Source of the DNA: Thalassovita mediterranea
GTDB taxonomy: Bacteria; Pseudomonadota; Alphaproteobacteria; Rhodobacterales; Rhodobacteraceae
Assembly (NCBI RefSeq): GCF_001458435.1
Contig: NZ_CYSF01000006.1
Location: 186,001 to 250,000 of the forward strand
Length of the DNA stretch: 64,000 bases
Direction of reading: 5' to 3'
Each line of letters begins with the position of its first letter. The stretch's first letter is position 1. The notes under the pieces were generated by a model that was not told the DNA's origin, made no database searches, and was given only the letters and a program-made list of their open reading frames with translations. Of the stretch, positions 1 to 8,446 are shown piece after piece. The position numbers were made by a program, and so were the translations under genes.

Positions 1-113
1 AGTTGAACCTGTCTTACCGCACGGTCGAAGTCTATCGCGCCCGCCTGCTGGAGAAGTTTCAGGCCCGTAAATTGGCAGAACTGGTCGCTAAACTGTCCGG
101 CATGCCACTTTGA
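1..113 (+). CDS. C-terminal end of a LuxR/FixJ-type response regulator (partial)
   Basis: The window opens inside this gene. The visible last 37 residues (codons from position 3, stop at 111-113) read NLSYRTVEVYRARLLEKF, which is the recognition helix end of a LuxR-type DNA-binding helix-turn-helix as found in FixJ and related response regulators. The receiver domain lies outside the window, so its partner kinase and target genes cannot be named. It points in the same direction as accB, but 222 bases separate them, so co-transcription is doubtful. Family assignment rests on the helix-turn-helix sequence alone. Confidence 0.7.
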   Translation, partial: LNLSYRTVEVYRARLLEKFQARKLAELVAKLSGMPL

Positions 114-335
114 CGCGACACATGTTTGTGATTCTGCCGTTACGTCGCAAACACGACCTCTATTTTCAAAGCTGAGGCATTTTTTTCGCAATTCCCCTCG
201 AATTTTTTGCGTTAAACCCCCACTTTATCTCGCATATGGGCGCTTTCCGCTTCGTCAAGGATGGCTTATAAGGCGTCCAGATGGGGATTGGGCGCAACCG
301 TATCGTCGCCCACCAAAAAACCGGTCGAGGGAACA

Positions 336-836
336 ATGACTAAGAAACACGACTCCGACGTCGCATTTATTCAGGCACTGGCTGAACTGCTGGCCGCAAA
401 CGATCTGACCGAGCTGGAAGTGATGCGCGAATACGGCGACAACGACAGCCTGAACGTCCGCGTTAGCCGCGCCACCGAGGCACCTGTTCATATCGCAGCG
501 CCCGTTGCAGCCGCCCCCGTGGCCGCCGCGCCTGTTGCCGCAGCACCTGCCGCTGCCGCCCCCGCCGCAGCCCCTGCTGCCGCAGAGGATCCTGCCAGCC
601 ACCCCGGCGCCGTAACCTCGCCGATGGTTGGCACCGTGTATCTGCAGCCGGAACCTGGCGCACCGTCCTTTATCAGCGTTGGCGCACAGGTCAGCGAAGG
701 CCAGACCCTGCTGATCATCGAAGCGATGAAAACCATGAACCAGATCCCGGCGCCGAAATCGGGCACCGTGAAACGTATTCTGGTCGAAGACGGCGGTGCC
801 GTTGAATTTGGCGCCCCGCTGGTCATCATCGAGTAA
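336..836 (+). CDS. accB: acetyl-CoA carboxylase biotin carboxyl carrier protein
   Basis: Carries biotin between the biotin carboxylase and carboxyltransferase half-reactions of acetyl-CoA carboxylase, the first step of fatty acid synthesis in the cytoplasm. The 166-residue protein has an N-terminal helical part, an Ala/Pro-rich flexible linker (about residues 53-88) and a C-terminal biotinyl domain with the biotin-attachment motif EAMKTMNQI, whose lysine is the modified residue. An in-frame upstream ATG exists at 261, but the ATG at 336 has a GAGGG ribosome-binding site just before it and begins with the typical family N-terminus ([12 protein letters not shown]). The next gene, accC, follows after 9 bases, so the two form an operon as usual. 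Confidence 0.96.
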   Translation: MTKKHDSDVAFIQALAELLAANDLTELEVMREYGDNDSLNVRVSRATEAPVHIAAPVAAAPVAAAPVAAAPAAAAPAAAPAAAEDPASHPGAVTSPMVGTVYLQPEPGAPSFISVGAQVSEGQTLLIIEAMKTMNQIPAPKSGTVKRILVEDGGAVEFGAPLVIIE

Positions 837-845
837 GGCACAGAG

Positions 846-2192
846 ATGTTTGAAAAAATCCTGATTGCGAACCGGGGTGAGATTGCGCTGCGCGTGATCC
901 GCGCCTGCCGCGAGATGGGCATCAAATCGGTAGCGGTACATTCCACCGCAGATGCCGATGCCATGCACGTACGCATGGCTGATGAATCCGTCTGCATCGG
1001 CCCGCCCTCCGGCACTGAAAGCTACCTGTCGATCCCCGCGATTATCGCTGCCTGCGAAGTGACAGGCGCACAGGCGATCCACCCGGGCTATGGCTTCCTG
1101 TCCGAGAACGCGAACTTCGTACAAATTGTCGAAGATCACGGTCTAGCCTTTATCGGCCCGACCGCGGAACACATCCGCGTCATGGGTGACAAAATCACCG
1201 CCAAGGACACCATGAAAGAGCTGGGCGTTCCATGCGTTCCGGGTTCTGACGGTGGCGTGCCTGATCTGGCCGCAGCCAAGCGCATTGGTGAGGAAATCGG
1301 TTATCCGGTGATCATCAAGGCAACCGCTGGTGGCGGTGGCCGTGGCATGAAGGTGGCGCAAACCGCCGCTGACATGGAAGAGGCATTCATGACCGCCCGC
1401 GCCGAAGGCAAAGCCGCCTTTGGCAACGATGAGGTCTACATTGAAAAATACCTCACCACCCCACGCCACATCGAAATTCAGGTATTTGGCGACGGCAAGG
1501 GTAAGGCGGTTCACCTTGGTGAACGCGACTGTTCGCTGCAGCGCCGTCACCAGAAGGTGTTTGAAGAGGCCCCCGGCCCCTGCATCACCCCTGCAGAGCG
1601 CGCGGCCATCGGTAAGGTCTGTGCGGATGCGGTTGCCAAGATCAACTACATCGGCGCCGGCACGATCGAATTCCTCTATGAAAACGGCGAGTTTTATTTC
1701 ATCGAAATGAACACCCGTTTGCAGGTGGAACACCCCGTGACCGAAGGCATCTTTGGTGTTGATCTGGTACGCGAACAGATCCGTGTCGCCGAAGGCCTGC
1801 CGATGTCGTTCAGCCAAGACGATCTGGAGATCAACGGTCACTCGATCGAGGTACGGATCAACGCGGAAAAGCTGCCGAACTTTGCCCCATGCCCGGGCAA
1901 AATCACTGCCTACCACGCCCCCGGTGGTCTGGGTGTGCGGATGGATTCGGCGCTTTATGACGGCTACTCGATCCCGCCGTACTACGACAGCCTGATCGGC
2001 AAGCTGATCGTGCATGGCCGCGACCGCGCCGAAGCGCTGGCGCGTCTGGACCGCGCACTGGGTGAGTTGATCATCGATGGTATCGACACCACCGTGCCGC
2101 TATTCGGTGCCCTGTTGCAGGAGGATGATATCCACACCGGCAACTACAACATCCACTGGCTAGAACAGTGGCTGGAAAAGAACATGGGCTAA
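846..2192 (+). CDS. accC: acetyl-CoA carboxylase biotin carboxylase subunit
   Basis: ATP-dependent carboxylation of the biotin on AccB using bicarbonate. The 448-residue length and order match the family: N-terminal biotin-carboxylase domain (starting [16 protein letters not shown]), ATP-grasp domain with the glycine-rich loop GGGGRGMK (about residue 163) and the catalytic region [14 protein letters not shown] (about residues 288-301), then the C-terminal domain. It lies directly behind accB. A strong hairpin terminator follows 8 bases after the stop, closing the accBC unit before aat. Confidence 0.98.
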   Translation: MFEKILIANRGEIALRVIRACREMGIKSVAVHSTADADAMHVRMADESVCIGPPSGTESYLSIPAIIAACEVTGAQAIHPGYGFLSENANFVQIVEDHGLAFIGPTAEHIRVMGDKITAKDTMKELGVPCVPGSDGGVPDLAAAKRIGEEIGYPVIIKATAGGGGRGMKVAQTAADMEEAFMTARAEGKAAFGNDEVYIEKYLTTPRHIEIQVFGDGKGKAVHLGERDCSLQRRHQKVFEEAPGPCITPAERAAIGKVCADAVAKINYIGAGTIEFLYENGEFYFIEMNTRLQVEHPVTEGIFGVDLVREQIRVAEGLPMSFSQDDLEINGHSIEVRINAEKLPNFAPCPGKITAYHAPGGLGVRMDSALYDGYSIPPYYDSLIGKLIVHGRDRAEALARLDRALGELIIDGIDTTVPLFGALLQEDDIHTGNYNIHWLEQWLEKNMG

Positions 2193-2200
2193 GGCCCTGA

Positions 2201-2230
2201 GGGGCTGCGGTTCAAACCGCGGCCCCTTTT
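2201..2230 (+). terminator. Rho-independent terminator after accBC
   Basis: A 10-bp stem (GGGGCTGCGG paired with CCGCGGCCCC, one G-T wobble) with a 6-base loop is followed by TTTT. It lies between the accC stop and the aat ribosome-binding site, so aat probably relies on read-through or on its own weak promoter. Confidence 0.8.
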
Positions 2231-2249
2231 CGGATCAAAGGACAGGCGT

Positions 2250-2897
2250 ATGAAGGACGAATTTACGCTCACCCCCCAGATCCTGCTGTCCGGCTATGCG
2301 CAGGGCATTTTTCCGATGTCAGAAAGCCGCGACGATCCCGACGTGTTCTGGGTCGACCCGCGCGAGCGCGGCATCTTCCCCCTGGATCAGTTCCACATCT
2401 CCCGCTCGCTGGCGCGGACCATTCGTCGTGGTGCCTATGAGATCCGCATCAACAGCGCCTTTGAGGCGGTTCTGCGTGGCTGTGCGGACCGCGAAGAGAC
2501 TTGGATCAACCCGACAATCCACGCGCTGTACATGGCCCTACACCGCATGGGCCGCGCCCATTCCCTAGAGGTGTGGATGGACGGCAAACTGGCCGGTGGC
2601 GTCTATGGTGTCACACTGGGTCGTGCCTTCTTTGGCGAAAGCATGTTTTCCTATCGCCGCGATGCGTCAAAGATTGCGCTGGCCTATTTGGTCGATCATC
2701 TGGTGCAAACGGGGTTCACCCTGTTTGACACCCAATTCATCACCCCCCACCTTGCGTCGCTGGGGGCGATTGAAATCCCACGCGCGGACTACCAGCAGCT
2801 GCTAGGTGAAGCACTACGCGAAGGGGCATTTTTCGATGTAGAAGGCGTCGATCACTCTGCCGCGGGTGTCTTGCAGCGCAATGCCCAGACATCATAA
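2250..2897 (+). CDS. aat: leucyl/phenylalanyl-tRNA--protein transferase
   Basis: Transfers Leu or Phe from aminoacyl-tRNA to proteins with N-terminal Arg or Lys, marking them for ClpS/ClpAP degradation (N-end rule). At 215 residues it has the expected family length. Family landmarks visible are LLSGYAQGIFPMSES near the N-terminus, FWVDPRERGIFPL and GGVYGVTLGRAFFGESMFS in the middle, and FDTQFITPHLASLGAIEI. The start ATG follows an AAAGGACAGG ribosome-binding site. The last 46 bases overlap, in antisense, the 3' end of the convergent DUF2155 gene. Confidence 0.97.
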   Translation: MKDEFTLTPQILLSGYAQGIFPMSESRDDPDVFWVDPRERGIFPLDQFHISRSLARTIRRGAYEIRINSAFEAVLRGCADREETWINPTIHALYMALHRMGRAHSLEVWMDGKLAGGVYGVTLGRAFFGESMFSYRRDASKIALAYLVDHLVQTGFTLFDTQFITPHLASLGAIEIPRADYQQLLGEALREGAFFDVEGVDHSAAGVLQRNAQTS

Positions 2898-3223
2898 CGC
2901 GGGTGATCCAGCGCGTTCAGCGCCGGTGCGGAAGCCATCATCCAACCCTCGAACACTTGTTCCTGACTTGGCACTTTTTCAATGGTGACAAAGGCAAAGG
3001 CTTCCCCCGACGGGTTATCCGCCGGATAGCGACAACCGCCCAGTCGGACGCGCAGATCGCCAAAAATGGCCGACCCGCCGGTCGCAATATCCAGATCCTG
3101 CGTTTCGCCGTTGACCTTATCCAGACCACGCATCATTGCGCCATCGGCGCTGACATAGTCCTGCGCCGACACGGCAGTCCCGATCAGCGCGGACAGCGAA
3201 AACACAGCAGCGGCACGGATCAT
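2852..3223 (-). CDS. DUF2155 domain protein, exported
   Basis: A 123-residue secreted or periplasmic protein of the DUF2155 family, found next to aat in many alphaproteobacteria; its molecular role is unknown. A signal peptide ends around residue 20 (TAVSAQD). The rest contains the conserved family features: a region on ratio/colour of a redox-like motif is not seen, but paired cysteines occur in GGCRYPADNP and WALRCKTP. The start overlaps the stop of the upstream mlaD-like gene by 4 bases (ATGA), so the two are translated from one transcript. Family assignment is by recall of the family pattern. Confidence 0.85.
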   Translation of the reverse strand: MIRAAAVFSLSALIGTAVSAQDYVSADGAMMRGLDKVNGETQDLDIATGGSAIFGDLRVRLGGCRYPADNPSGEAFAFVTIEKVPSQEQVFEGWMMASAPALNALDHPRYDVWALRCKTPAAE

Positions 3224-3666
3224 TCGTCGCCTCCGGACACGAACTTCATCAACAGCGATACCAAGGAAACCGCGCCCTGCGTATCCTCAACCTCGGCCCC
3301 GGGTTCGAAGTTGAATGGCGAACCGCCTGGAACGATTTCGACGTAGTTGCCACCCAAAAGTCCCTCGGAACTGATCACAATCGCGCTGTCATCGGGAATA
3401 TCGATGCCGTTTTGGACGGTGATTTCCGTATCCGCACGGAAAGTCTGTGGGTTCAATGCCACATCGGTGACGGATCCCACTTTGACACCAGCGAGACGTA
3501 CATCGGTGCCGACGCTGACCCCTTCCAATGACCGGAAAGACGCGGTCAAAGGGTAACCGCCCGTCGAAGAGCTAAAACCAGTCACCTGCCCCGCATAAGC
3601 GACAAAGCCAATGGCCGCAGCCAGAACCAGTGCGCCTACGGCTACTTCGGTCGGATTAGTGGACAT
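3220..3666 (-). CDS. mlaD: MlaD-family outer membrane lipid asymmetry protein
   Basis: Periplasmic, inner-membrane-anchored MCE-domain protein of the Mla phospholipid transport pathway. The 148-residue protein has one N-terminal membrane helix (VGALVLAAAIGFVAYAG), then the MCE fold with the typical lines SLEGVSVGTDVRLAGVKVGSV and DSAIVISSEGLLGGNYVEI. The start at 3666 was preferred over an upstream in-frame codon at 3687 because a GAGGG ribosome-binding site precedes it and MSTNPTEVAVG matches the usual N-terminus. The other Mla genes (mlaE, mlaF) are not beside it, as is common in Rhodobacterales. Confidence 0.9.
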   Translation of the reverse strand: MSTNPTEVAVGALVLAAAIGFVAYAGQVTGFSSSTGGYPLTASFRSLEGVSVGTDVRLAGVKVGSVTDVALNPQTFRADTEITVQNGIDIPDDSAIVISSEGLLGGNYVEIVPGGSPFNFEPGAEVEDTQGAVSLVSLLMKFVSGGDE

Positions 3667-3737
3667 TGCAGCCCTCGCTTCTCGCAAAACAGCGCAGGCT
3701 TGGCCCGCAGATTAAACAATCAGAACTGAATGGTGTG

Positions 3738-4121
3738 TTATTCCGGCGACCATGCTTCGTAGTCGCGGCGCTCGCTTGGTTCAACACGACGGATGGACCC
3801 CGCAGGCGCATAGGCCATGGCGGTGCCGGTCAGGTTTTCCAGATGCGGCTTTTCCCAGTCTTTGTGCGGCAGCGGCTTGTCGCTGGGCAGCTCATCAAAG
3901 GTGTGGTGCAGCCAACCGTGCCAATCGGGGCTGATGCGGCTTGCCTCAACTTCACCGTTGTAGATCACCCAGCGGCGCTTGCCGTCTTTGGAGGTGTAGA
4001 ATTTATTGCCTTGGTCATCTTCACCAACTTTCACACCTTTACGGGCGGTATAAAGCTGGGTGTTCAGGGTCTGACCGTCCCACCAGGTGACGGCGCGCAG
4101 AAGAGTGTTCAGAATGCCCAT
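3738..4121 (-). CDS. NADH:ubiquinone oxidoreductase subunit, NDUFA12 family
   Basis: A 127-residue accessory subunit of respiratory complex I, homologous to mitochondrial NDUFA12 (B17.2) and typical of alphaproteobacteria. Recognisable features are the aromatic N-terminus ([19 protein letters not shown]), the [26 protein letters not shown] core and the C-terminal W-rich stretch. The start at 4121 has a GAGGTAG ribosome-binding site; an in-frame ATG at 4160 lacks one. The rest of the nuo operon lies elsewhere. A 71-base gap separates it from mlaD on the same strand. Confidence 0.93.
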   Translation of the reverse strand: MGILNTLLRAVTWWDGQTLNTQLYTARKGVKVGEDDQGNKFYTSKDGKRRWVIYNGEVEASRISPDWHGWLHHTFDELPSDKPLPHKDWEKPHLENLTGTAMAYAPAGSIRRVEPSERRDYEAWSPE

Positions 4122-4235
4122 GGCTACCTCGCGAATAACTTGAGAGAAGATATGGCCCATAAGGGCGCAAAGGTCCAGTGGTCAGCGCCACTGCAGGCCC
4201 TCTGCGCCCCTATAGCGCAGGATATTGCCGCGATG

Positions 4236-4595
4236 TTACGGCAACAGAGCGGTCAATTCGATCTCGATCCGGAATTTCGGGTCGATCAGATTACACTCTA
4301 CCATCGTGGCGGCGGGCGGGTTGTCGCCAAAGGTGGCGGACAGAATCGGCCAGCAGGGTTCAAATTCCGCAGCATCCGGCAGATAGTAGTTCACACGCAC
4401 CGCATGTTCAAAGCTGCTGCCAGCCTCTTTCAGCGCGTTTTCAATGGTGGCCAGCGCCGCTTTGCACTGCTCTTCGACGGTGTCGCCTGCACCCACGGTG
4501 CCAGCCACATGCACAAAGCCACCTGCAACAACCGCGCGGCAATAGCCGATCTTGGCCTCAAACTCGCTGCCGGTGGAAATACGTTTAATAGTCAT
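4236..4595 (-). CDS. RidA family protein (enamine/imine deaminase)
   Basis: A 119-residue RidA/YER057c/UK114-family protein. Family members hydrolyse reactive 2-aminoacrylate and related enamines, or act in specialised catabolic pathways. Visible family elements are the N-terminal GSEFEAKIGYCRAVVAGGFVHVAGT, the central QCKAALATIENALKEAGSSFEHAVRVNYYL and the C-terminal ATMVECNLIDPKFRIEIELTA. The usual RidA active-site arginine near residue 105 corresponds to FRIEIE here. A GAAGGAG ribosome-binding site precedes the start. It is separated by 114 bases from the downstream NDUFA12 gene, so it is probably transcribed alone. Confidence 0.92.
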   Translation of the reverse strand: MTIKRISTGSEFEAKIGYCRAVVAGGFVHVAGTVGAGDTVEEQCKAALATIENALKEAGSSFEHAVRVNYYLPDAAEFEPCWPILSATFGDNPPAATMVECNLIDPKFRIEIELTALLP

Positions 4596-4746
4596 GGTGT
4601 TGTCTCCTTCTCTTGGCTCCTCCGTTGCCCGAAAACGTGGTGTCGCGCAAGAGTAACGCTAACCGCGACTTTGAGTATTTGGGGAACATTGAAAGGCGCC
4701 TTCTCTGCTCCCAAAGTATCTCGGCGGATGAATTTGCGCAGCAAAG

Positions 4747-4765
4747 AAGGGGGCAGCGCCCCCTT
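4747..4765. terminator. GC hairpin downstream of clpX
   Basis: A perfect 8-bp stem (AAGGGGGC / GCCCCCTT) with a 3-base loop stands about 70 bases after the clpX stop. Read on the minus strand it is followed by CTTTG rather than a long T run, so termination is plausible but not certain. The rest of the 240-base gap between clpX and the RidA gene shows no convincing gene. Confidence 0.45.
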
Positions 4766-4836
4766 GCCCACGATCGCACAAACGACAAGGGCCGGCACAT
4801 GGCCGACCCTCATCACTTCTGTGAAACCTGAACGCT

Positions 4837-6099
4837 TTAGCTGGCGCTGGCTTCTTCTTTCTGTTCGCCGTGGATCATCAGCGGCTGTGCATCAGATGTG
4901 ACCGCATCCTCGTTCACCACAACCTCAGTCACGCTGTCCTGACCGGGCAGGTCGAACATGGTGTCCAGCAGGATATCCTCAAGGATCGAACGCAAACCAC
5001 GGGCACCGGTTTTCCGCTCGATCGCACGTTTGGCGATCGCTTGCAGCGCGTCATCGGTGAAGGTCAGCTGTGTGTCCTCCAGCTCAAACAGGCGCTGGTA
5101 CTGTTTGATCAGCGCGTTCTTCGGCTGGGTCAGGATGGTGACCAGCGCGTCTTGATCCAGATCTTCCAGCGTTGCCAGAACCGGCAGACGGCCAACAAAT
5201 TCCGGGATCAGGCCGAATTTCAGCAGGTCTTCGGGTTCCAGATCCTTGAACAACTCACCCACACCACGATCATCGTTTTCGCGCACATCAGCGCCAAAGC
5301 CCATTGCGGATCCTTTGCCGCGCTGACCGATGATCTTGTCCAGACCGGCGAATGCGCCGCCGCAAATGAACAGAATGTTGGTGGTGTCGACCTGCAGGAA
5401 TTCCTGCTGCGGATGCTTGCGGCCACCTTGCGGCGGCACGGAGGCAACGGTGCCTTCCATCAGCTTCAGCAGGGCCTGCTGCACACCCTCACCCGATACG
5501 TCGCGGGTGATCGAGGGGTTTTCGGATTTGCGGGTGATTTTATCCACCTCGTCAATGTAGACGATACCGCGCTGCGCGCGTTCCACATTGTATTCCGAAG
5601 CCTGCAGCAGTTTCAGGATGATGTTTTCAACGTCTTCACCGACATAGCCCGCCTCGGTCAAGGTAGTTGCGTCGGCCATGGTGAAGGGCACATCCAGAAT
5701 GCGCGCCAGCGTCTGCGCCAGCAGCGTTTTACCACAGCCGGTCGGGCCGATCAGCAGGATGTTGGATTTCGACAGTTCGATATCGCCGGATTTCTGTGCG
5801 TGGTTCAGACGTTTGTAGTGATTGTGAACCGCTACCGACAGCACCCGTTTGGCTGTCGCCTGACCGATCACGTAATCGTCCAGCACGTTGCAGATATCCA
5901 TCGGGGTTGGCACCCCTTCGGAGGATTTCAGACCCGCGGATTTGGTCTCTTCGCGGATGATGTCCATGCAAAGCTCGACGCATTCATCACAGATGAAAAC
6001 GGTCGGGCCGGCAATCAGCTTGCGCACCTCGTGCTGGCTCTTGCCGCAGAAAGAGCAATAGAGCGTATTTTTGCTGTCACCACCGGAATTGTTCGCCAT
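4837..6099 (-). CDS. clpX: ATP-dependent Clp protease ATP-binding subunit ClpX
   Basis: AAA+ unfoldase that recognises tagged substrates and feeds them into the ClpP chamber. The 420-residue protein shows the N-terminal C4 zinc domain (CSFCGK at residues 15-20 and CDECVELC near 37-44), Walker A GPTGCGKT (about 117-124), Walker [11 protein letters not shown], sensor regions, the GYVGEDVE pore-side motif and the [19 protein letters not shown] segment near the IGF-type ClpP contact region. It is downstream of clpP on the same strand but separated by 171 bases that include a terminator, so it probably has its own promoter in that gap. Confidence 0.98.
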   Translation of the reverse strand: MANNSGGDSKNTLYCSFCGKSQHEVRKLIAGPTVFICDECVELCMDIIREETKSAGLKSSEGVPTPMDICNVLDDYVIGQATAKRVLSVAVHNHYKRLNHAQKSGDIELSKSNILLIGPTGCGKTLLAQTLARILDVPFTMADATTLTEAGYVGEDVENIILKLLQASEYNVERAQRGIVYIDEVDKITRKSENPSITRDVSGEGVQQALLKLMEGTVASVPPQGGRKHPQQEFLQVDTTNILFICGGAFAGLDKIIGQRGKGSAMGFGADVRENDDRGVGELFKDLEPEDLLKFGLIPEFVGRLPVLATLEDLDQDALVTILTQPKNALIKQYQRLFELEDTQLTFTDDALQAIAKRAIERKTGARGLRSILEDILLDTMFDLPGQDSVTEVVVNEDAVTSDAQPLMIHGEQKEEASAS

Positions 6100-6225
6100 T
6101 TCGTCCCTTTCAGGCCTGAAGTCTCAGGTTATTCAGCTGCTGCGCGGGCAGACCCGTCGGATCCTGCGCCTTGGCTGCTCCTCGTTCAGAGGTAGCTTAA
6201 GACAGCCCTCAGGCAGCTACAATGC

Positions 6226-6259
6226 AAAAACGTCACACGGGCGCGTTAACGCCCGTGTG
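6226..6259 (-). terminator. Rho-independent terminator after clpP
   Basis: On the minus strand a perfect 10-bp stem (CACACGGGCG / CGCCCGTGTG) with a 6-base loop is followed after three bases by TTTTT. It stands 12 bases past the clpP stop and about 127 bases before the clpX start, so it partly uncouples clpX from clpP transcription. Confidence 0.8.
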
Positions 6260-6270
6260 CGACTGTTGTT

Positions 6271-6906
6271 TTAGCTGTCGCCTTCGTCGCCGGATTTGGC
6301 GCGGTTGGTCACGATCTCATCGATCAGGCCCCATTCCTTGGCCTCTTCGGGCGACATGAAGTTGTCACGCTCCAGACCAGCCTCAACCTCTTCGTAGGTG
6401 CGGCCGGTGTGCTTGACGTAGATTTCGTTCAGACGGGTTTTCAGCTTCTGGGTTTCCTGGGCGTGGATCATGATGTCCGTTGCCTGCCCCTGATAGCCAC
6501 CGGAAGGCTGGTGCACCATTACACGGCTGTTCGGCAGCGAGAAACGCATGCCTGCATCACCAGCAGTCAGCAGCAGCGAGCCCATGGACGCCGCCTGACC
6601 AATCACCAGCGTCGATACCTTGGGTTTGATGTACTGCATGGTGTCGTAGATCGACAGGCCAGAGGTCACGACGCCACCGGGGCTGTTGATGTACATGCTG
6701 ATTTCTTTGGACGGGTTTTCCGCCTCAAGGTGCAGCAGCTGCGCAACGATCAGCGACGACATACCGTCATGCACTGGACCGTTCAGGAAAATGATCCGCT
6801 CTTTCAGCAGACGCGAGAAAATATCATAGGCCCGCTCACCGCGGCTGGTCTGCTCTACCACCATCGGTACCAGGGTGTTCATGTAAGTATCAATCGGATC
6901 GTTCAT
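6271..6906 (-). CDS. clpP: ATP-dependent Clp protease proteolytic subunit
   Basis: Serine protease forming the two-ring chamber that degrades proteins unfolded by ClpX or ClpA. At 211 residues the length is normal. The catalytic triad can be read as Ser107 (GQAASMGS), His132 (MVHQPSGG) and Asp181 (LERDNFM). The N-terminus ([29 protein letters not shown]) is typical, with a short propeptide-like lead. Transcription begins in the long gap to the right, shared with the divergent glxA-type gene. Confidence 0.98.
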   Translation of the reverse strand: MNDPIDTYMNTLVPMVVEQTSRGERAYDIFSRLLKERIIFLNGPVHDGMSSLIVAQLLHLEAENPSKEISMYINSPGGVVTSGLSIYDTMQYIKPKVSTLVIGQAASMGSLLLTAGDAGMRFSLPNSRVMVHQPSGGYQGQATDIMIHAQETQKLKTRLNEIYVKHTGRTYEEVEAGLERDNFMSPEEAKEWGLIDEIVTNRAKSGDEGDS

Positions 6907-7382
6907 AGTCGCCTGCCTGTTCCTATCTGAAGCACCCCTATCACAAAGGTACTAACTGAGTCTTAGTCCTGCCCCCTCTGGGCTGCAAGGGGACGCCTTA
7001 GAATTTAATACGCCTGTGAAGGGATCGCCTTCAGTGCTGTTATCTCTTGCCGCGATTTCGTGCCGCGTAAATCTAATATCCACGCAGACACCCGACGGAC
7101 GTTTTCGATATTCAACATTCATGCCACGCGACCACATTCACAGATTGCATTCGCGACCTAGATGCGCGTGCGGCACGCCCTGAGTTTGGCGAATAGCGAC
7201 CCCTTGTCGCAAAAATGCGCAGAAGACGTCGGAAACAGCTCGATCTTCCATCCAAGACGACAAAAACCCGCAAAAGGACGTCAGTGCGACAGTAAATAGT
7301 CGCAAATGATCAAGCCAAACTCCATACCGCAGGGTAAAGACAGTCAGCCCCTGCCCAAACCATCGTCGACAGCAGAAAGCCA
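6907..7382. other. 476-bp divergent intergenic region between clpP and the GlxA-type regulator
   Basis: This gap must hold the clpP promoter and the promoter of the regulator at 7383. Short open frames at 6952-7137 and 7138-7383 on the minus strand have no ribosome-binding site, no family resemblance and arginine/cysteine-rich noise-like composition, so they are not called as genes. No tRNA, hairpin terminator or recognisable operator was found. Confidence 0.6.
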
Positions 7383-8390
7383 ATGCAGCAAGATCGTTTC
7401 ATCCAGCGCGCCGCCTCCGCCAATTTTCCGATGGAATTTGATGGCCCGCCCGAAGACTTCTATTTTCTTTTGTTGCCCAAGGCGACGATGCTGGCTGTTG
7501 CCGCTGCGATCGAACCGCTGCGCATTGCCAACCAGCTGACCAAGCAGCAACTCTACCGCTGGTACACGATGAGCGAGGACGGCAGTACCATCACCTGTTC
7601 AAACGGGATGATGATCACCCCTGACATGGCCTTGGCCCCCCTGCCGCTGAATTCCTACGGGTTTGTTTGTTCCGGTGTCGAACCGCAGACCCAAATCGGG
7701 GACGCGACGCTGAACTGGCTCCGGCGCGAAGATCGTTTTGGCCGCCGTCTGGGCAGCATTTGCTCGGGTGCGTTTGCCTTGGCGCGCGCAGGCCTGCTGA
7801 AGGACCGCCGTTTCACCCTGCATTGGGAAAACCAGCTCGGCCTGATGGAAGAGTTTCCAGATCTGGAACCTACTAGTGCGCTCTATGAGGTGGACGGGCG
7901 CATCATGACCTGTGGTGGGGGCAATTCATCGCTGGATATGATGCTGACATTGATAGAACAGCGCCATGGTGCGGATCTGGCAATTATGGTGGCTGATATG
8001 TGCATCCACCTGCGATCAGGCGCCCAAACGGCACCGCAGCGATCGGCCAGCTCGGCCGCTATCGGTTGTCGCAATCGCAATCTCTTGGCCGCGATCCAGA
8101 TCATGGAACAGGAAATCGAAGAGCCCCTGTCGATGGAAGAGATCGCTGATCGTTTGGGCGTGTCACGCCGTCAGGTGGAACGATTGTTCAAACGCTACCT
8201 GAACCAAAGCCCGATTTCCTACTACAACGACCTGCGCCTGTCGCGCGCCTATGGGATGCTGAACGAAACCGATCTGACAGTGACTGAGATTGCCGCTGCA
8301 ACTGGCTTTCGCTCCTCCAGCCATATGGCGCGGGTGTTTCGGGAAAAATACGGTTCAAGCCCGAACGCACACCGCAAGTCTTGGTCCTAG
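7383..8390 (+). CDS. GlxA family transcriptional regulator (DJ-1/PfpI-like plus AraC helix-turn-helix)
   Basis: A 335-residue regulator with an N-terminal glutamine-amidotransferase-like (DJ-1/PfpI) domain (about residues 25-200, with SICSGAFALARAGLL around the nucleophile elbow) and a C-terminal AraC-type double helix-turn-helix (about 225-325; MEEIADRLGVSRRQVERLFKRYL and VTEIAAATGFRSSSHMARVFREKYG). GlxA-type proteins in proteobacteria commonly control glycine betaine, carnitine, choline or amino-acid catabolism. No such gene lies beside it, so the target is unknown. It is convergent with the acyl-CoA dehydrogenase gene. Confidence 0.93.
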   Translation: MQQDRFIQRAASANFPMEFDGPPEDFYFLLLPKATMLAVAAAIEPLRIANQLTKQQLYRWYTMSEDGSTITCSNGMMITPDMALAPLPLNSYGFVCSGVEPQTQIGDATLNWLRREDRFGRRLGSICSGAFALARAGLLKDRRFTLHWENQLGLMEEFPDLEPTSALYEVDGRIMTCGGGNSSLDMMLTLIEQRHGADLAIMVADMCIHLRSGAQTAPQRSASSAAIGCRNRNLLAAIQIMEQEIEEPLSMEEIADRLGVSRRQVERLFKRYLNQSPISYYNDLRLSRAYGMLNETDLTVTEIAAATGFRSSSHMARVFREKYGSSPNAHRKSWS

Positions 8391-8432
8391 GCCGCAGTAG
8401 AGAGGCGCGCCACCGCGCCCCTCCCCGGCCTA
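8388..8432. terminator. Long hairpin between convergent genes
   Basis: Outer arms TAGGCCG and CGGCCTA enclose a second GC-rich stem (GAGGCGCG with CGCGCCCCTC). It starts at the stop codon of the GlxA-type gene and lies just beyond the stop of the convergent acyl-CoA dehydrogenase gene, where a bidirectional terminator is expected. There is no T run, so the call is tentative. Confidence 0.4.
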
Positions 8433-8446
8433 AGCAAAAGGCAGCG

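Noticed and set aside
3666-4901. 411-residue open frame on the plus strand
   Set aside because: It runs antisense across mlaD, NDUFA12 and RidA genes, which have clear family motifs and ribosome-binding sites; the frame's composition is codon-shadow-like.
4870-6195. 441-residue open frame on the plus strand over clpX
   Set aside because: Antisense shadow of clpX; His/Gln/Arg-rich with no motif.
7138-7383. 81-residue minus-strand frame ahead of the GlxA-type gene
   Set aside because: No ribosome-binding site, no similarity, and it lies across the region expected to hold both promoters.
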